NCBI RefSeq assembly: GCF_014656415.1
Contig: NZ_BNCJ01000019.1
Span: 1 to 64,000, forward strand
Direction of reading: 5' to 3'
DNA length: 64,000 nt
Origin: Seohaeicola zhoushanensis
GTDB lineage: Bacteria; Pseudomonadota; Alphaproteobacteria; Rhodobacterales; Rhodobacteraceae
The translations under genes and the position numbers were made by a program. The notes under the pieces were generated by a model that did not search any database, had not been told where the DNA came from, and worked only from the letters and a program-made list of their open reading frames with translations. This document shows positions 62,628 through 64,000 of the stretch, one piece after another. Numbering within the stretch: position 1 is the first letter of the stretch; every line of letters begins with the position of its first letter.

Positions 62628-63146
62628 TCAGAAAAACGGCTCGTCCAGCGACTGCGGCGGCCTGCGGGTCAGCGCGACCCAGATCTTCGCGACCAGCGTC
62701 AGCGCGATCAGCCCGCAGCCGAGCGGCAGCAGATAGCGCGCGGGCCAGGTCAGAAGCTTGGTGTTCTGTTCGATCTCGAACGACCCGACCTGTTGCGCCC
62801 GCCCGGCCTCGATCCAGCCCTGCCAGGCAAGTGCACTGAAGACGAGAAGGCAGAAGACCATGCCCGCGACGTTCAGCCCGCGCTGCGTCCGCATCGGCAG
62901 CGCCGCCGTCACCACCTCGACCGAGATCTGCCCGTTGCGCCGTTCGGCAAAGGCCAGCGGCAGGAACGCGACGAGGATCATGTAATAATTCGACACGACC
63001 GTGATCGTGCCCGGCATCGGCACCTGGAAGATGTATTTCGCAACAACGTCGATGGCGATGTGCGTCATCATCAGCACCAGCGCCAGACCCGCGACCAGCG
63101 TCGTCAGGTCGATCACGCGCCCAAGCAGCCGGAATGTCAGTCCCAT
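62628..63146 (-). CDS. dctQ: TRAP transporter small permease subunit DctQ
   Basis: A 172-residue DctQ with four membrane helices (about 12-32, 47-65, 85-105 and 135-155) and the markers PGTITVVSNYYMILVAFLPL and GQISVEVV. It is transcribed leftward behind the binding-protein gene, from which it is separated by 69 bases containing a hairpin. Confidence 0.9.
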   Translation of the reverse strand: MGLTFRLLGRVIDLTTLVAGLALVLMMTHIAIDVVAKYIFQVPMPGTITVVSNYYMILVAFLPLAFAERRNGQISVEVVTAALPMRTQRGLNVAGMVFCLLVFSALAWQGWIEAGRAQQVGSFEIEQNTKLLTWPARYLLPLGCGLIALTLVAKIWVALTRRPPQSLDEPFF

Positions 63147-63178
63147 GTCCCGTCCTTCCCGATGTCCGAATGCGACAG

Positions 63179-63207
63179 GACCGGCGCACCGCGGAGGCGC
63201 GCCGGTC
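63179..63207 (-). promoter_or_regulatory. Intercistronic hairpin, dctP to dctQ
   Basis: Perfect 9-bp arms GACCGGCGC / GCGCCGGTC with an 11-base loop and no T-tract. It is the fourth hairpin in the window placed right after a binding-protein gene. Confidence 0.55.
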
Positions 63208-63215
63208 GTCCGCGA

Positions 63216-64000
63216 TCACTGCATCGCGTAGGCTTCGGGATCGACCTTGGAATAGACCTCGGTCATCAGCAGCGCCTGGTAGGCGTCCATGCTGGTCGGA
63301 TCGATGTCGGCAACCAGACCCTTCCACTTCTCGACCAGACCCTTCACGGTCTCGATCTTCGCGGCGGCATTCTCGACCCCGTAGAGCGAGGTGAACTGGT
63401 CGCGGATCGTGTCCAGGTCGGCCACGATGAAGTCCTGCGTGGCCTTCGACAGCTCCTCGCTGAGCTCGACGACGTTGACGCCCGCGGCCTTCACCTTCGG
63501 CTCGGCCTCGATGGAGGAGTTGTGGTAGATCACCGAGGTGCCCGCCGTCATCCGCGACCCGGCCTCGAGCATGATCTTGCGCTCTTCCGGGGTCATGCCG
63601 CGCCACAGATCGAGGTTGAGGTTCATCGACGCGGTTCCGGCAAAGACGCCGCCCGGCGCATTCACGGTCATGTCGGTCGCCACGTCGGCCAGCTGGAAGT
63701 TCATCACGTCCGGCATGGAGACCATGGTGCAGTCGACGACCTTCTGCGACAGCGCCTCGTACATCTCGGACCCGGGGATGGAGACCTTGGTGCCGCCGAA
63801 ATGTTCGATCCAGCGCCCGAAGACCGAGGCACCCGAGCGGACCGACAGGCCCTTGAGGTCGGCGACGGTGTTCACCGGCTTGGTGCAGACCAGCGAATAT
63901 TCGGTGCTGGCCCCGCTGGCGAGGAAGACCTGGTTCTGCGCGGTGTATTCCGCGACGCATTCGGGGCAGTTCAGCATCACGTATTCGGTGATCGCCGCCG
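63216..64000 (-). CDS. dctP: TRAP transporter solute-binding protein 4, partial
   Basis: The C-terminal 260 or so residues of a DctP-type protein whose beginning lies beyond the right edge: the frame continues upstream of 63980 as AITEYVMLN. It has LNCPEC, SLVCTKP and VDCT, the same cysteine pattern as the other binding proteins here, and DLKGLSVRSG, where the carboxylate-binding arginine is retained. The first gene of the operon with dctQ, dctM and the VOC gene is probably this one. Confidence 0.9.
   Translation of the reverse strand, partial: AAITEYVMLNCPECVAEYTAQNQVFLASGASTEYSLVCTKPVNTVADLKGLSVRSGASVFGRWIEHFGGTKVSIPGSEMYEALSQKVVDCTMVSMPDVMNFQLADVATDMTVNAPGGVFAGTASMNLNLDLWRGMTPEERKIMLEAGSRMTAGTSVIYHNSSIEAEPKVKAAGVNVVELSEELSKATQDFIVADLDTIRDQFTSLYGVENAAAKIETVKGLVEKWKGLVADIDPTSMDAYQALLMTEVYSKVDPEAYAMQ

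Overview
The window is a high-GC stretch of an alphaproteobacterial genome, most likely Rhodobacterales/Rhodobacteraceae. This is judged from the gene families, the TRAP and Liv-type transporter density, tight ATGA/GTGA gene overlaps and the IS types; no rRNA, tRNA or housekeeping gene fixes the species. It reads as an accessory catabolic island: nearly every intact gene is a transporter, a CoA-dependent degradation enzyme, an oxidoreductase or a TetR/GntR regulator.

Layout. (1) 1-2.3 kb: a damaged border with an N-truncated TniQ, an IS6-type transposase fragment and an AT-richer TetR gene. (2) 2.3-17.6 kb: a cassette around a TetR gene at 7 kb. It holds two enoyl-CoA hydratase-fold proteins, two SnoaL-like proteins, a quinone-oxidoreductase-like MDR, a CMD-fold protein, an acyl-CoA ligase, a TRAP transporter with two binding proteins and a one-chain biotin carboxylase. 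Three copies of GTCAAC-N6-GTTGAC lie in its two divergent promoter regions. (3) 17.7-22.2 kb: Baeyer-Villiger monooxygenase, enoyl-CoA hydratase, thiolase and SDR dehydrogenase. (4) 22.3-24.1 kb: an IS graveyard (IS3/IS407-group plus IS256 remnant) between fragments of a livF and a CaiB gene. (5) 24-35 kb: MBL hydrolase, GntR, SDR, CaiB transferase, MDR, a second TRAP system, a zinc alcohol dehydrogenase and a CoA-transferase/hydrolase. (6) 35-47.9 kb: one long operon of an APH-type kinase, a DUF7064-like protein, a CaiB transferase, HyuA/HyuB, a complete Liv-type ABC importer and a GntR regulator. (7) 47.9-53.7 kb: AtuA and its small partner, aldehyde dehydrogenase, HSL-type hydrolase and, divergently, a second Baeyer-Villiger monooxygenase. 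(8) 53.9-60.7 kb: a ribose-type ABC importer in which one permease is fused to a strictosidine-synthase/SMP-30 beta-propeller, with a second propeller protein beside it. (9) 60.8-64 kb: a VOC protein and a third TRAP system running off the right edge.

How it may work together (inference). Oxygenated, probably cyclic or terpenoid/steroid-like compounds or their acids enter through TRAP, Liv and ribose-type importers. Ketones become esters/lactones by the two monooxygenases and are opened by the HSL hydrolase and possibly the propellers. The alcohols are oxidised by ADH and ALDH, activated by the ligase, CaiB enzymes or CoA-transferase, and finished by carboxylase and beta-oxidation steps. The strongest candidates for something undescribed are the permease-propeller fusion importer and the kinase/DUF/CaiB/Hyu/Liv operon. 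No acyl-CoA dehydrogenase gene is present, so any beta-oxidation would depend on genes elsewhere.
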